From assembly GCA_012656075.1 (NCBI GenBank), contig JAAKBF010000009.1, positions 868,001 to 932,000 on the forward strand: a stretch of DNA of 64,000 nt, given 5' to 3'. Each line of letters begins with the position of its first letter. The stretch's first letter is position 1. The notes beneath the pieces were generated by a model. That model was not told where the DNA came from. It was given only the letters and a program-made list of their open reading frames with translations, and did not search any database. Positions 34,012-45,063 of the stretch are shown here, in pieces. The DNA comes from Phytophthora hibernalis (Eukaryota > Oomycota > Peronosporomycetes > Peronosporales > Peronosporaceae). Both the position numbers and the translations under genes were made by a program.

Positions 34012-35381
34012 TCACAAGCGCTGGCCTAGATATTCATTGAGACTAGGAGGATGTAGCCCAAAGTAATCGCTAACGGTATTTCCGCCTCGTGCACAGGCTA
34101 TGCAGTTAGTAAGAAGCACAGCAACACGATACATTTGAGATAAATGCGTTGATGCAGCACGTTGTCCACGCTTAAAGTCGAGTCTTGTCCAGTAGTTCGT
34201 GATAAGGCCGTACGACCACTCAACAGCCACGCAAACCTTACTCATCTCCTTGTTCACTAGCTTCTCGTCAGCCGTCAGGTTTCCTACTGCTCCTGCAAAC
34301 GGGCAAGCCATGACATCATCTCTTCCATAGGCGTGGTCGCCGTAGATTCGAAAAGGTGCGAACCGATTGTCTTCACGAATCTGGGTCGCCAGGCGAGAGG
34401 CTCTATACATCTTGATGTCGTGGTTTCTACCTGAAACCCACCGTGCACGTGTGTGATGATGCCGTCCGGGGTTGTCAATGTTTGGTACTTCTGAGCATGT
34501 TTGCGCTTGTGTCCACTGTAAATGGCTTGCTGACTCAGCAAATTTCCGTCCCGAGTTGCATTCCGAGCTGTCGGTCGACAAATTCCGCGTACGATGCCGT
34601 CAATGAATGCCCAAAAGTTGGTCAGAACACCACCTGCATTAAACACAACGTTCGCGTACTCTTCAAAATGCTGGGCGGCGTATTCCTGGTTAAAGTAGAG
34701 GCTGCTAAAACGTTCATCAAGCTTTTGCAGTACACAAATAAACAGGTTTGAAATTCCACTCGAACTGCGTCCAAACATTTCTTCCATGTTCACCAAGCGT
34801 AATGGCACCGCCAAGCGGGACAAAACAATGCACAGTCCCTCCACACCAGTCGCTGTCGTGCCTTCTTCAGTCTTGATGCCTTTCAAGCCAAAGAGGTGAA
34901 CAAGCTGCACGATTTGATTCTTGTCGAAGCGGAAGTTTGCCATACACTGAGCATTGCTGAATGCGTTGAAGTTGAATGGTGCTCGTAGCTGTCGCTCCAC
35001 TGCTTCTCTGATTGAAAACTCAGCGTAAATGCAGCATGCTTCCAGTGCGAAGCCGTACGTCACCGCCATGTGCAATCGCTGAAGGAGATATGCGTCCTTG
35101 TAGTGTCTCGAAATACGTCGGGTTCGCTGCCGAATGAACTGCACGATGTCTGTCTCCGCCTGGTTTTCTTCCATGAACGCCGCGACATCAGCCTCGGCCT
35201 GATGACCCACCACGAACTCCGCGACGTCTGACTTCGCGTCTGACTCCGCCTGGTCTTCCTCCATGAACGCTTCGACGTAAGCCTCTGCCTGATGACCCAC
35301 GATGAACTCCGCGACACATGCCTCCGCCTGACATTCCTCCATGAGATCGCCGACGTCTGCCTCTGCCTGGACTCCACCCAC
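34012..35381 (-). pseudogene. Harbinger (HARBI1/DDE_4) transposase with N-terminal acidic repeats
   Basis: Catalytic residues of the DDE_4 nuclease are seen: Asp in FWAFIDGIVRGIC, Asp in FRIYGDHAYGRDD, and Glu in VCVAVEWSYGLI. YSGHKRKHAQKYQ and the SGRNHDIKMYRAS block lie between. A frame step near 34430 separates the halves. The first ~80 residues are unusual: six repeats of a 13-17-residue unit beginning QAE(A/S/T) followed by acidic residues and F-x-x-x-x, coded at about 35150-35390. The catalytic triad is complete, so only the frame step and any end damage would stop activity. Confidence 0.8.
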
Positions 35382-35966
35382 CGTATACGGATCTGTCTAA
35401 TCCACTAATGACTCGACGCTTTTGTCGGTATCGGCGGCAGAACATCTCTCCCAGCGATCTTTCTCTGCCTTCCCCACGATTTAAGCCAGCAACCGATCCC
35501 GAATAAAGAAGCAGTAAATTCACCTACTCTGCCGTAAATTGCGGCTAGCTTGGTGGGTTCTGAGAACAGTACCAGTTGAGCTCTGCCGGTTCAAACACAT
35601 GCTGTCGTCGGAGCATATGCTGACCAACCCGAATATCTCTCATTTTCGGTTCTGTTAACGACCTCTAATACCGGTACCGTACAAACTCACATTTACTCTA
35701 CTCCTCTTGAGAACTTTAATATAGTTCCTGGAATAGCTCGCGGTTTTGGAAGATAACCCAAAATTATATTCCTTGGAAGTTGTTCCACTGGAACTATTTT
35801 AACAGTTCTCTATTTTAATTTTTAATAGAGAACTTTTAAAAAATAAGTGTTGGAACATCGCGTGGTAATTTATCCGTAATTTATCCACGGATTTTTACGG
35901 ATATTCGTTGTCGTTATTCCAAGAACTGTATATGTAGTTCTCGAATAAGAACGGCAAAGAGCTAAG
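35382..35966. other. AT-rich spacer with a perfect hairpin
   Basis: No gene. AGTTCTCTATT (35804-35814) pairs exactly with AATAGAGAACT (35824-35834) around nine A/T bases. Upstream are repeated GGAACTATT-like words, so this may be a terminal part of an element. Confidence 0.5.
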
Positions 35967-36518
35967 ATGAGCGAATGTCCATGCGGGATGCCGTTCCCCA
36001 CGACGGAGAGGTGCCCGCAATGCGGCAGTGCAGTGCACGTGTATTGCATGCGAGATACCAAGTGTAAATGGTGTCTCGACAGCAGCAGTGGTAAAAGGAA
36101 GGCGCACCAAGTGGATGAGTCGATGAGCAAGAAGCCCAAGTCAATGCAGTTGACTACGGCAAGACCCGAGGCTGCCAAGAAGGCGAAAACAACGAACGGA
36201 TATACGGAGGTGACTAGAAAGACGCTGAGCGGGTCAAGTGAAGCATCAGACACCGAGTCGGAACTATCGGAGTCGGAGCTGTTAATTTCGGAGCAGGAGT
36301 CTGACACTCCGAGCTCCGATGACTCACTCGTGCAAGTGCAGCCTCTCAAGCTACTGAGACTCAAGGCGAAGGTCGCCAAGTACCAGGCGAAGGCTCATGA
36401 GCTCAAAGCCAAAGCCCTGGAAACGGAATTTGCGGCGGAGACGTTGGCGACTCGGATCAAATTGCGAGCGCGTGGGGTGTCGGAGAAGGAGATCGACTCG
36501 AGTCTGCCAGCTCTGTAG
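35967..36518 (+). CDS. 183-aa Cys-rich N-terminal, coiled-coil C-terminal protein, unrecognised
   Basis: The N-terminus is a small zinc-ribbon-like cluster: MSECPCGMPFPTTERCPQCG, then HVYCMRDTKCKWC, seven cysteines plus His. A basic linker follows (KKPKSMQ...KKAKTT), probably nuclear. Then comes an acidic Ser-rich stretch (SSEASDTESELSESELL...) and a Lys/Ala-rich helix (LRLKAKVAKYQAKAHELKAKALETE...). The reading is intact with no frame break. A partial inverted copy of its 3' part lies at about 36.64-36.9 kb, and a transposon is adjacent, so it may be element-derived. Function is unknown; it could act as a DNA- or protein-binding adaptor. Confidence 0.6.
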   Translation: MSECPCGMPFPTTERCPQCGSAVHVYCMRDTKCKWCLDSSSGKRKAHQVDESMSKKPKSMQLTTARPEAAKKAKTTNGYTEVTRKTLSGSSEASDTESELSESELLISEQESDTPSSDDSLVQVQPLKLLRLKAKVAKYQAKAHELKAKALETEFAAETLATRIKLRARGVSEKEIDSSLPAL

Positions 36519-36635
36519 CTTTTGTTGCTGCAAATTGATCTATTGAGTCTGATGGAATCTGCGTAGTGACGATTTCAGTTCTTGATGATCCCAGATTTGC
36601 TCCAGCCTCGGATCGACAACAGTTTATCCTTGCTC

Positions 36636-37010
36636 TCACGTGCTCTGGTCGGCAATGTCTGAGAGTTCAGCTATCAACTCGGCCCGTACGCTGAATGGAA
36701 CCATTTCCAAGAGATCGAGCGTCGAGCAAGCGTCAAAGCGCACTCCAAGCCAAATGCAACTACTGTGGCAAACGAAATTCTGCAACTTGATCCTAGCAGC
36801 CAGCGTCTCGGCCGCGAGTTCGGCCTCCATTGTTCTCAAGGATACTTGGCAACTTTTATCTCGAGTTTGAGAAGTCCCAGCCGCTGCAAATGAGTCTCGG
36901 AATGCATAGCTCGAGTCTTCGACATGTGAGGGATCAGTTTCAAAGATTCCGAGGATTTCACCTGAACGTCCGAAGTTTCTTCGGTCCTGGTTGCTGGACG
37001 TAGTGACCAT
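36636..37010 (-). pseudogene. partial inverted paralogue of the preceding gene
   Basis: On the minus strand the sequence reads ELAAETLAARIKL and, in a second frame, LLKLEIKVAKYP. These match EFAAETLATRIKL and LLRLKAKVAKYQ near the C-terminus of the 35967-36518 protein. The two are tail to tail, about 250 bases apart, and the match is limited to the 3' part. The minus copy is broken by stops, so it is a remnant. Confidence 0.6.
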
Positions 37011-37387
37011 CGAGCAACGCGAAAGCTCCTGCCACTGCTGCCTCGCGGACGACGAAGCTCCAGGACAATAGACGAGGTGTGTGTGTGTGGGTCATGGAAA
37101 TCTTAGGCTGGCCGCTCATCCGGGGTCCCCGAAAGTGAGATTGAAGTCTGCATATCGTCGCTGCAGTGAGTTGGCTATCAGTGATTTAGTTCCCGCCCAA
37201 CCTTTCGTTTAGTAGTGCAGTGAACATGAACTGACACACTGCCTTGCGAAAGCTCCAAGGAAGCACTCAAAACTGCCATCTATCGGTCTGAAATCTCTGT
37301 TACTGCGCTCGGCGGTGCTCTCCGAAAAACGTCACGCATCGAGCATGCCCAACACATCTACCTACCTACCTACTCCTCTCGCGGTCA

Positions 37388-39707
37388 CTACTTCTGCATG
37401 TCTAGGGATCGCTGGTAGGCAGCGATAGCCTTTCGTGGTCGCCCTTCTCGAAGAGGATTTTGCCCAAAAGGGTTGAATTGGTTGCCGAAGGCTCCAGGTC
37501 CAGCGACTTCGCGATGGAAGCAACAGCAGCGTCCAGATTTTCATCGGCGTAATAGGCACGACCAAGCAACGAGTGGAGAGCGGGATCGTCCGGCCGGATC
37601 TCCACGGCGCGCGTGAAAGCCTGCACAGCAGCACTGACACTGCCCTTCTCCATCATGACGTGTCCTAGGCTCACCAGCACGTCCACTTCAGGCAGCGTGT
37701 CGCCGCCCACTTCATCTTCGCTCTCCGCTTCCACTTCATCCTCGCTCTCCGCTTCCACTTCATCCTCGCATTCCGCTTCCACTTCGCCCTCAACTGCAGC
37801 ATTTGCAGCCTTAGCCGCCTCCACTACTGCCTCTTCGTCATCATCATCGTCATCATCTTCATCAACGAGGTACTCGCGAGCGACACTGTCAATGCCAGCC
37901 TCAGCCTCAGCGTCTGCCTCGGCGTCGTGAAGGTCGCCAATGTCTGTCTGTCGCCCCTCAATGTCCGAGTCCGATCCTTCGATGTCGTCGTACGTGGACT
38001 CAACGGCAGCGATTGTGTTTAACGCGTCCTGAAGCCGTGTCGTCCTTTGCAGTGCAGGGTTAGCTGCCGTTGAATTGGATCGTGAATTGGATCGTGATGG
38101 CTGCTGTTGTTGCTGCTGCTCCGGTTGAGCATCATCAAAGTTGGGACTATCGATATCTATCTCTCGCGTCGGTCGGAAGCTGCCTACACTCTGTGTTCTG
38201 TTGAGCAACTGACCTGTAGAACGGTACATTGCAATGCCAGGGTTTGGAGCGGGGCCCACGTTGAGTGGAGCAGATGCAGTCGAGCCTGTGCGCATCTGCA
38301 TGGGTAGAGAATTCTGCCGGTCGCGGGACATGGCCATGCTAGTACCGCTGCCGCCGCTCGTATTGCTACTGCGAGAAACGTTGGTGAGTCGATCGGGATC
38401 GCCCAGCATCTCGGCCTGGACACGCAGCTGTATTTCAGCTTGCTGCTTCTCCTCCATGAGCTGCGAGACCTGCTTTTGCAGGGTCGCGACCTGCTGATTA
38501 ATGGCAGCCTCATTTCCACTTCTGTAAGGCCCAGCGGCGGAATTCGACGCACGTGCTGGGGCCGATACGTGCCGCTCCAGCATGCCCGGCGGTGAGCGCT
38601 GGGCCTCATCCGAGCGGCGGGCATCCCCGCTCATCGCCTGACTAATTCGCGTCTGTGGCACCGCACGCTGTGCGGCCTGCATCGTGATTTGCTGTTGCCG
38701 CGCCTGGCGGTTGGCGTTGCGCAGCATGTCATGGCAGACCACACACACACGATGGCGGTCGCTGAGTCCATAGTGCGGCAGCTTCATGCGCTCGCGCGCT
38801 GAGTGGTCGCGGCAGATGGACTGGCCGCAGTTGCGGCAATGGTGTCGCTTCTTGAACGTGCCGAACTTCTGCGCGCAGATGCTGCAGCTCGGTGCGTTCA
38901 TCCAGCGCGGCGGTAGCGACACGGCGGGTCGCGCCGTCGTGGTCGACGGTCTCTGCGCCGTGGACTGGGGCCTCGCGCTCTCAGTCGTCCTGCGCGGGGA
39001 CCAGGGGCTCGGTCCGGGCGGCGCGACGTTAGGCCCGCGCGTCACGCTCATCTGCTGCGCGTAGAAGTCGTTGTCCGAGAAAGATCGCATCTTGAGCGAC
39101 GCTGTGCTGCTGAGTCTGCGCTGTCGCTGTCCGTACTGCACGCCGCTCTCCAAGTGGGGCACGGGAGGTCGCCCGCGATGGCCTGGAACCTCTCCGAAGG
39201 TCTCAAGTGACCCTCCTCCTCGTCCTGCTCCTGTTGCTCCTGCAGCTTCTCCTGCTCCTCCAGCGCCAACTGGTCGGGCAGTCCCTCCTTGGCGCACACG
39301 TGGTGGTACATCTCCTCCAGCAACTTAACACTGCGACTGGGCAGCGCCGCCTTGCGTGCGAGTTGCACGGCGTTCTCTCCCGAAGGCGCCTTCTTGAGCA
39401 CCGCGTCCGGGTACGAGGCCAGTAGCGCCTGCAGCCACTCGATGCGCGCCTGGGCCTTGATGGCGATCTGCAGCGGCAGCATCTCGGCCGTGTTGGGCGC
39501 GCGTGCACCCTGTGGGAAGGCCTTGAGCAGCGCTAGCAGCACGCCCTCACCGATGGATTGAGGCTCAGTGCACGCCCAGTGCAGAGGCAGCATCCCGTAC
39601 GCGTCCACCTGCTGCGCCGTGTTCGGCTCGGCGTCCACGAGGCGCCGCAGCTCGTCCCAGCGCGAGCTCTTGGCCAGCTTGACGGCGTCCAGGCGCTTGC
39701 TCGCCAT
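37388..39707 (-). CDS. ankyrin-FYVE-TPR protein
   Basis: About 773 aa in one piece. The N-terminal 130 residues carry ankyrin repeats (YGMLPLHWACTEPQ, EMLPLQIAIKAQ, SGENAVQLARKA). A FYVE zinc finger follows (RHHCRNCGQSICRDHS, with the other Cys pairs CSICAQK and CVVCHDM), which should bind PI3P on endosomes. An Arg/Ser/Gln-rich linker, poly-Gln and a poly-Asp run come next, with three 8-residue EVEAESED repeats (24-bp DNA repeats near 37.73-37.79 kb). TPR units close the protein. Two single missing bases, one between 39.05 and 39.30 kb and one at 37429-37430, break it; with both restored it has exactly 774 codons, and the last TPR then completes as AIAAYQ. It is probably an endosomal adaptor. 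Confidence 0.85.
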
Positions 39708-40171
39708 GGCTGCGGCCGGCGCGCAACTTGATACTGAGGGGAGATGAGGGGCGTTCACTCCCGTGCCGACGACGCCACGAAGCGGCCGAGATACTGAGCT
39801 TCAGTATGCAGGGGGCTGAAGTGGCCGATTATTCACGGTCGTGTGTCCCGCACCGACATTTCATGATGTGGCGCACATCACAAAAGAAAAGGACCGTGCC
39901 TCCCGTGTAAGTATCGATTCACCGTGCACTTCACCCGCACTACATCCTATCATACACTTACCCGACTATTCTCTGTCCACTTTATGACAGATCGCAGGCC
40001 CCATGCAATCGATTGCTCAACTGCGTCAGGCTACGCCATTTTCCATCTGGAAACGTCTGTGCAAAGGTGACCGGCCACGCCCCCGCGCTGGGCGCCGTCA
40101 GTCCCCAAGCCCAATTGGCAGCCGTACAGTCGCCAGTTGCGTCCTCTGCAAAACGCGCGCCGTCGGTCGCC

Positions 40172-42437
40172 ATGGAGACGGACGCCTCCGACCCCATGGA
40201 GCTGCTGCACGTCAAGCGTGAGGGTCAGCGCGAGAGCTTCACACGCTACCGACTGCAGGAGACGCTCATGCTCATGGGCTGCCGGCCGAAGGACGCGGTC
40301 ACCGTCACACAGGAGGTCTTCACGGTGTTTAAGAAGCACCTGACGAGGCAGAGCAGCGGCAGTTGTGACAGTGTCTTCAGTAGCAACAGCGACGAGGAGC
40401 AGGAGGAGGAGGGGAAACAGCTAAGACCCGTGGCTCTACCCTGGCACTTGCTGCATCAGTGCATCTACTCGTCCCTAGCCAGACTGGACTACGTGAAGCC
40501 CCACCATTTGCTGGACTTTGAGGTGGCCAAAGAGATCACGCAGAGGAATCAGTCCTTTGCGGTACTGCTGGGTGGGACGTCAGGAACGGGCAAGTCCACG
40601 TTGGCGTCGTTACTGGCCGCCAGATTGAGACTCACGACTGTACTGCCCACGGACTCGGTGCGGCATGTACTGAGGTCGTTCACGTCGAAAGAGGAGAACC
40701 CATGTGCGTTTGTGTCGACGTACCAAGCTGGAGACGCCTTGTCGCCAGACATGGTGTCGGCGATTCAAGGAGACCGAGAGGACATGTCGACGGCGAGGTT
40801 GCACAAGAAGATGGTGCTGAGAGGGTACAAGATGCAGTCGGAGCTGGTGCTCGAGAAGCTGGATCGGGTCCTGACGATGTTTGAAGAGCGCAAGCAGTCG
40901 CTTGTGGTGGAAGGAGTGCACTTGAACACGGACGACCTGCTGTCGCTCGTGAAGAAGCACCCGACGTGCGTCCCGTTCGTCATTTACATCAGCAACGAGA
41001 ACAAGCACCGCGAACGATTCGCTGTCCGTGCACGCCACATGACAATCGACCCCCAGGAGAACAAGTACATCAAGCACTTCGACAACATCCGCATCATCCA
41101 GCGCCATCTTTGCAAACACGCGGACCGGTATCTCATCCCCAAGATCGATAACACTAACGTCGACCGCAGTATCGCAACGATTCAGAGCACGTTGGTGCGT
41201 GTACTTCGAAAGCTGGACCGCGGCGAAAGGCTCGTGGACGAAAAAATTAGCAAGTTTGTTATGCTCTCGCGTGAGCACGAGAACTCAATCAAGAAGGCTT
41301 GGTCAAGCAAAGGTGTGCGCAAGGCAATGCGCCCTCTTATCAAGCAGAAGGTATCCAAACGGCTCCTACTTCGTCGACTGCTTGCCGAGCAAACTACGGA
41401 TACGTTTGGGGCCCCTGATCCCCATCAGGGTGAGGATTCATCAAGCAGCGAAGAAGAAGACGAGGAAGATGCGGGTCGTGAAGCAGATGATGAAGGAAAT
41501 GCCGACGAAGAAGACGACGATGAGCAAACCACCGTTGTGGGTAGTCTGCTCAGTGGTACGAACACGCGAGACCATGCATCCACTGCTGGTCAGGCATCAG
41601 CAATGCAACCGCAGGGGCAAGCGACTCCAACTCGTCAGAAACAAATGTTTTTGGACGAGATTGAAGAGCACTCGGCTGGCACAAGTGACAACGCCAAGCT
41701 CATGCGCTCGCTTTCGCAGGCTATTCGTCAAGCGGCGGTCTGGCAGGCAAGCCAACCGTTGTCAAACTACACAGACTGGGATTCACACCTCCCACCTCCG
41801 AGCCCAGAAGTTACCTTTTCGGACGTCGTGGAGAATATGCCGGGCTTCGCTGCAGCGGTGGAGAAAGGAAAGCGGACCACGTGGGGTTCGAGGAGCGGAG
41901 AAAGTCGTGGATGGCTGGAGACCAGCCCGCTGACGCGCCCAAAAGCCTTGCTGCCCAGATGAGTTTCAGTCGAACCCCGCCCCGAATGCCTCACGGCAGT
42001 TCAAGGCTTTCATAGAGAGCCAACGTGTTGAAGGAGAGGCTCAGTTACAAATGCAACGAGCGCAGCAGCAACTCCAGCAGCAGCAAGTTCTCCCCGTGCA
42101 CCACCAGTTGCCGCCTATCGGAAGGCGGACGAAGGCAATCGCCCGACGGGTGCAGTCTCTGGCCCCGGAACAACTTCAAGATAGCTCCAGCAGCTTGGAC
42201 TTTGACTTCGACAGCGTGTCAATGGCAGATGCTAACGAAGATGTAGACCATGTATCACAGACGTCATCCCCTCGCGATGGATGTAAGTGCCTCGGCTTGT
42301 TGCGTTGTGTGTGTGGCTTTGTTTTCGTTGATTACTTATTTTGCTTGTTGTCACTTGTAGGTGTTTCGCCTCTTGAACACAGCTATGCTGATACCGACAG
42401 CCACTTCGAGGTGAGCTCGCAGAGCTCCGTGGAGTGA
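40172..42437 (+). CDS. 2-phosphoglycerate-kinase-like P-loop protein (LPA1-like)
   Basis: The start METDASDPMELLHVKREG has a good context (GCCATGG). Residues 20-60 give TRYRLQETLMLMGCRPKDA, the N-terminal module seen in plant proteins related to archaeal 2-phosphoglycerate kinase (the LPA1 group, linked to phytate levels). The P-loop GGTSGTGKST and the following LRLTTVLPTDSVRHVLR mark the kinase fold; VVEGVHLN carries the Walker B-type acid. The C-terminal third is acidic and Gln-rich. A GT-AG intron of 78 bases (42283-42360, stop-free) and a frame step near 41945 are needed to reach the end at 42437. Substrate is inferred only from the family; small phosphorylated acids or inositol phosphates are candidates. 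Confidence 0.8.
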
Positions 42438-42528
42438 ATGATGATTTATTGCTAAAAGATGAGATTGAACAAACTGTTGTCGTTCTATCGTCTATCTACA
42501 TGCATGGTGTACGGACGACTCGACACGA

Positions 42529-43751
42529 TCAAAGTTGTTTCTGATGCGACGGTGTAGGGCTCACCAAAGCGCGGTAGCGAATGTACGAAAACGAGTACGC
42601 TCCAATAAAGGACAGCGCGACGCCCGCGATGTTGGCAGCTTGGGTCGGTGCGTCAGGGAAGAGGAGGTAACCACCGACAGTGGCGAAGAGGTCCTTGATG
42701 TTGCCTGTCACCGACGTTGTGAGTGCCGAAGTGCGGAGGGTGCAGAGCTGCACAGAGAACTGGTAGAGCACGCACATGCTGCACATGATCACCATTCCCG
42801 CGATGAAGCGTGGATCCCCAAGTACGGGAACGCCAGCACCTCGTCGCGTTCAAGTATGAATCCAAGCACTGAGCAGCAAACTGCACCAGCCGTACTGTTA
42901 AGGGTCACAAGCTGTCGAGGACTCAGTGCGCTCTCTTTGGAGAATGCAAGCGACATCGCAGTGCAGAGATTCTGCAACAAAACGAGCGTGTAGCCCCGCG
43001 CACATCGGATATGACGTCCGTGCTACCTGCAATAAGGCTACCCGCGGAGCTAACTACAAAAACGTAAAGTAGTTCAATGCCAGAGAAGTTAGCAAGTCAC
43101 CACCTTGCATCAGGCGACAAATTGCCAAAATCGAACCGAGAATCGCCACCTTGATCGATCCCGAAATGGTCTATCAAAGCAAAGGTTAGGCTGCCATAAA
43201 CGTCAGAAGGATTTCGTCTTTGACGAACCTTGTGCAGCACGAGCCACTCGATCAACATGACGGTGATAGTTGTCAACCGCCGAAGAACCAAATACCTGTA
43301 GCAATACAACAGCAATAAAAACCCTATCAGAGCATTAGTTATCCCCAAAACTGAGACGACACTTACATGGGCAAGTTGACCACCCGCAGACTCGCAAACC
43401 CCAGCAGCATATTGCTCAGATGCAGCGCCATGAGTGGCAACAGCACGCGCAGCACGTAGGAGACGCCTCTGCACTGGATCTTCACAGGATCTTCGACGCT
43501 CGGCTGCTGCTTGAACCCCTTCGTGAGAGCCACGACGCGCTGTGCCGTCGACAGCAGCGCGAGTCGCGAGCGTGAAGAGGCTCTGGATCGCGCCAAGAGT
43601 GTAGACGGAGCGCCACTGGAACGTGGTCACGAGCGTCTTGGTGAGCAGGCTCATTGCCAGCGAGCACATCAAGTAGCAGGCACAGGGCCACAGCGCCGAG
43701 GAAGCCCCTGCATCTTGAACGCTTGTCTATGTTTGTCGACTGGTGGGACAA
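42529..43751 (-). CDS. nucleotide-sugar transporter, SLC35D-like
   Basis: Multispanning protein of the drug/metabolite transporter superfamily. It shows the segments LLTKTLVTTFQW (TM1-2), LLGFASLRVVNLPMYLVLRRLTTITVMLIEW, GSIKVAILGSILAI, then TSVTGNIKDLFAT and AANIAGVALSFIGAYSFSYIRY. The LPMYLVLRRLT and TGNIKDL motifs are typical of transporters that bring nucleotide sugars into the Golgi or ER. Introns: 43296-43367, 43171-43228 and 42972-43026 (GT-AG). Several one-base steps are present, including the C4 run at 42816-42819. The exact N-terminus (near 43751) is uncertain. The sugar cannot be told from the sequence. Confidence 0.8.
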
Positions 43752-43823
43752 CTTTGAAATAGAGGTCTCGGTCTCTGCCGGGAGCTAATGCACCAGCTTT
43801 GGTTGGCAAGAACTGCGAAGGCT

Positions 43824-44301
43824 TCAGCGTGGATCAATAACAGTTGAGTCAATCACCAGCAACACAATCGTCTCGTCCACCTTGGGCGTTTCCACCGGCG
43901 ATTGTAAGACGTGGTTGCAAACGCATTGAGTGCCTTGGAGAGAGTGAATGGCACGCGAGCTGCAGAGCGGTGTATCAGGGATAAATTGAAGTGCACCAAA
44001 CAGCAGCGATGTTGACTCCTTCCATGACCTCACCACCGGTCTCTCGTCCGCTCCATGGACACGGCCTAAAGTGATTTCCAAGCTGTGTAATGGCAATAGC
44101 GACAGCAATAGCAAACACTGCCGCCGCTTTGCAAGCGTTTTCCAGACAAAGAAACCACGTCGAGCGAGTGATACGTCCAGCGGTGGACCAGCGCCTTGGC
44201 TTGGCATTCGCTCTAAGCGGAGACCGTCCAAGTTGAAGTGGCAACCCTGGCTCGCAATCAAGTCCGGTGATTAAAATGCATAACCACAGGTCAGAAATCA
44301 T
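43824..44301 (-). CDS. possible small membrane protein, doubtful
   Basis: A minus-strand reading contains a single hydrophobic helix (KAAAVFAIAVAIAITQLG) preceded by an Arg/Pro-rich part. Two frames overlap over 43975-44261, and neither shows known motifs. It could be an independent short gene, an upstream exon of the transporter or chance. Confidence 0.25.
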
Positions 44302-45063
44302 TGAAATTGTATCGTCTTCACATATTTAGAATCATGCCAGATGACAGGATTGTCGAGTGGGCGTAAGCATCGACGATGATATCGCCCTTGGGACAAACGG
44401 CAACTTGTCCTATAATACTATATTATTAATAGGGACTGACTCAGTCCGCTTTGGCATGACTGTTTAACATCCTACTTCGTACTACATATTGCTGTAGCAT
44501 GGCTTGGTCAAATCTACCGGCGGTGAAGCTGCTGTCAGTGCTACAACTGCCGCCCGCCGCTCGAGGCGAACGGTCCGAACTTCGAGGACGTCCGGTTCGG
44601 CGCTCGAACACGACGCGGCCTCCAATTGGTTGCTCCCACTGTGGCTTGGCTCGACCGAGTGACAAAGAATTTTAACGCGCCGCAAATCCTGGTGCGAATA
44701 CTGCAACTGGAAATTCGGCTGCCGTGTGCGCCTCGAGCTTCTCCGTCGCCAGGGATAATCATGGGTGCTTTCTCAGCCGGCGTGCCATGGCTTTGCGGTC
44801 CGTCATCGACTGGGATCAAGGCCCGGAAAACGGCCCGGCCAAGCACGTAAGCCTGTTAGTGCCTATTGGTCGAAAAGCGCAGAAGTTGCACCATACAAAC
44901 TCCGAGATAATGGCTGATCGAGCGCGGCTCTTGGTCTCACTATGGGCCGCCGGCACCCTCGGCGACTTCTGCCAGTGCAGAATTTGCGACAGCGAGCACA
45001 GAACCCAACGGCCGACAGAAGAAGGAGAAGTCTCCCCTCCCCCTTTAGCTCTCAATATCCACC
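44302..45063. other. intergenic region upstream of the acyl-CoA synthetase
   Basis: Open frames on both strands near 44.45-44.85 kb overlap each other and show no conserved features. The last 60 bases are pyrimidine-rich (TCTCCCCTCCCCCTTT), a likely transcription-start area. Confidence 0.45.

Larger units (their letters stand above)
33152..35381. mobile_element. PIF/Harbinger DNA transposon, two convergent genes
   Basis: A Myb/SANT-like helper (plus strand) and a DDE transposase (minus strand) face each other, ends about 45 bases apart. This two-protein set is the hallmark of PIF/Harbinger. I could not find terminal inverted repeats or a 3-bp target duplication in the flanks, so the true ends are not defined. 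Confidence 0.75.

Noticed and set aside
44441..44850. Overlapping frames on both strands
   Set aside because: No motif, and the frames contradict each other.
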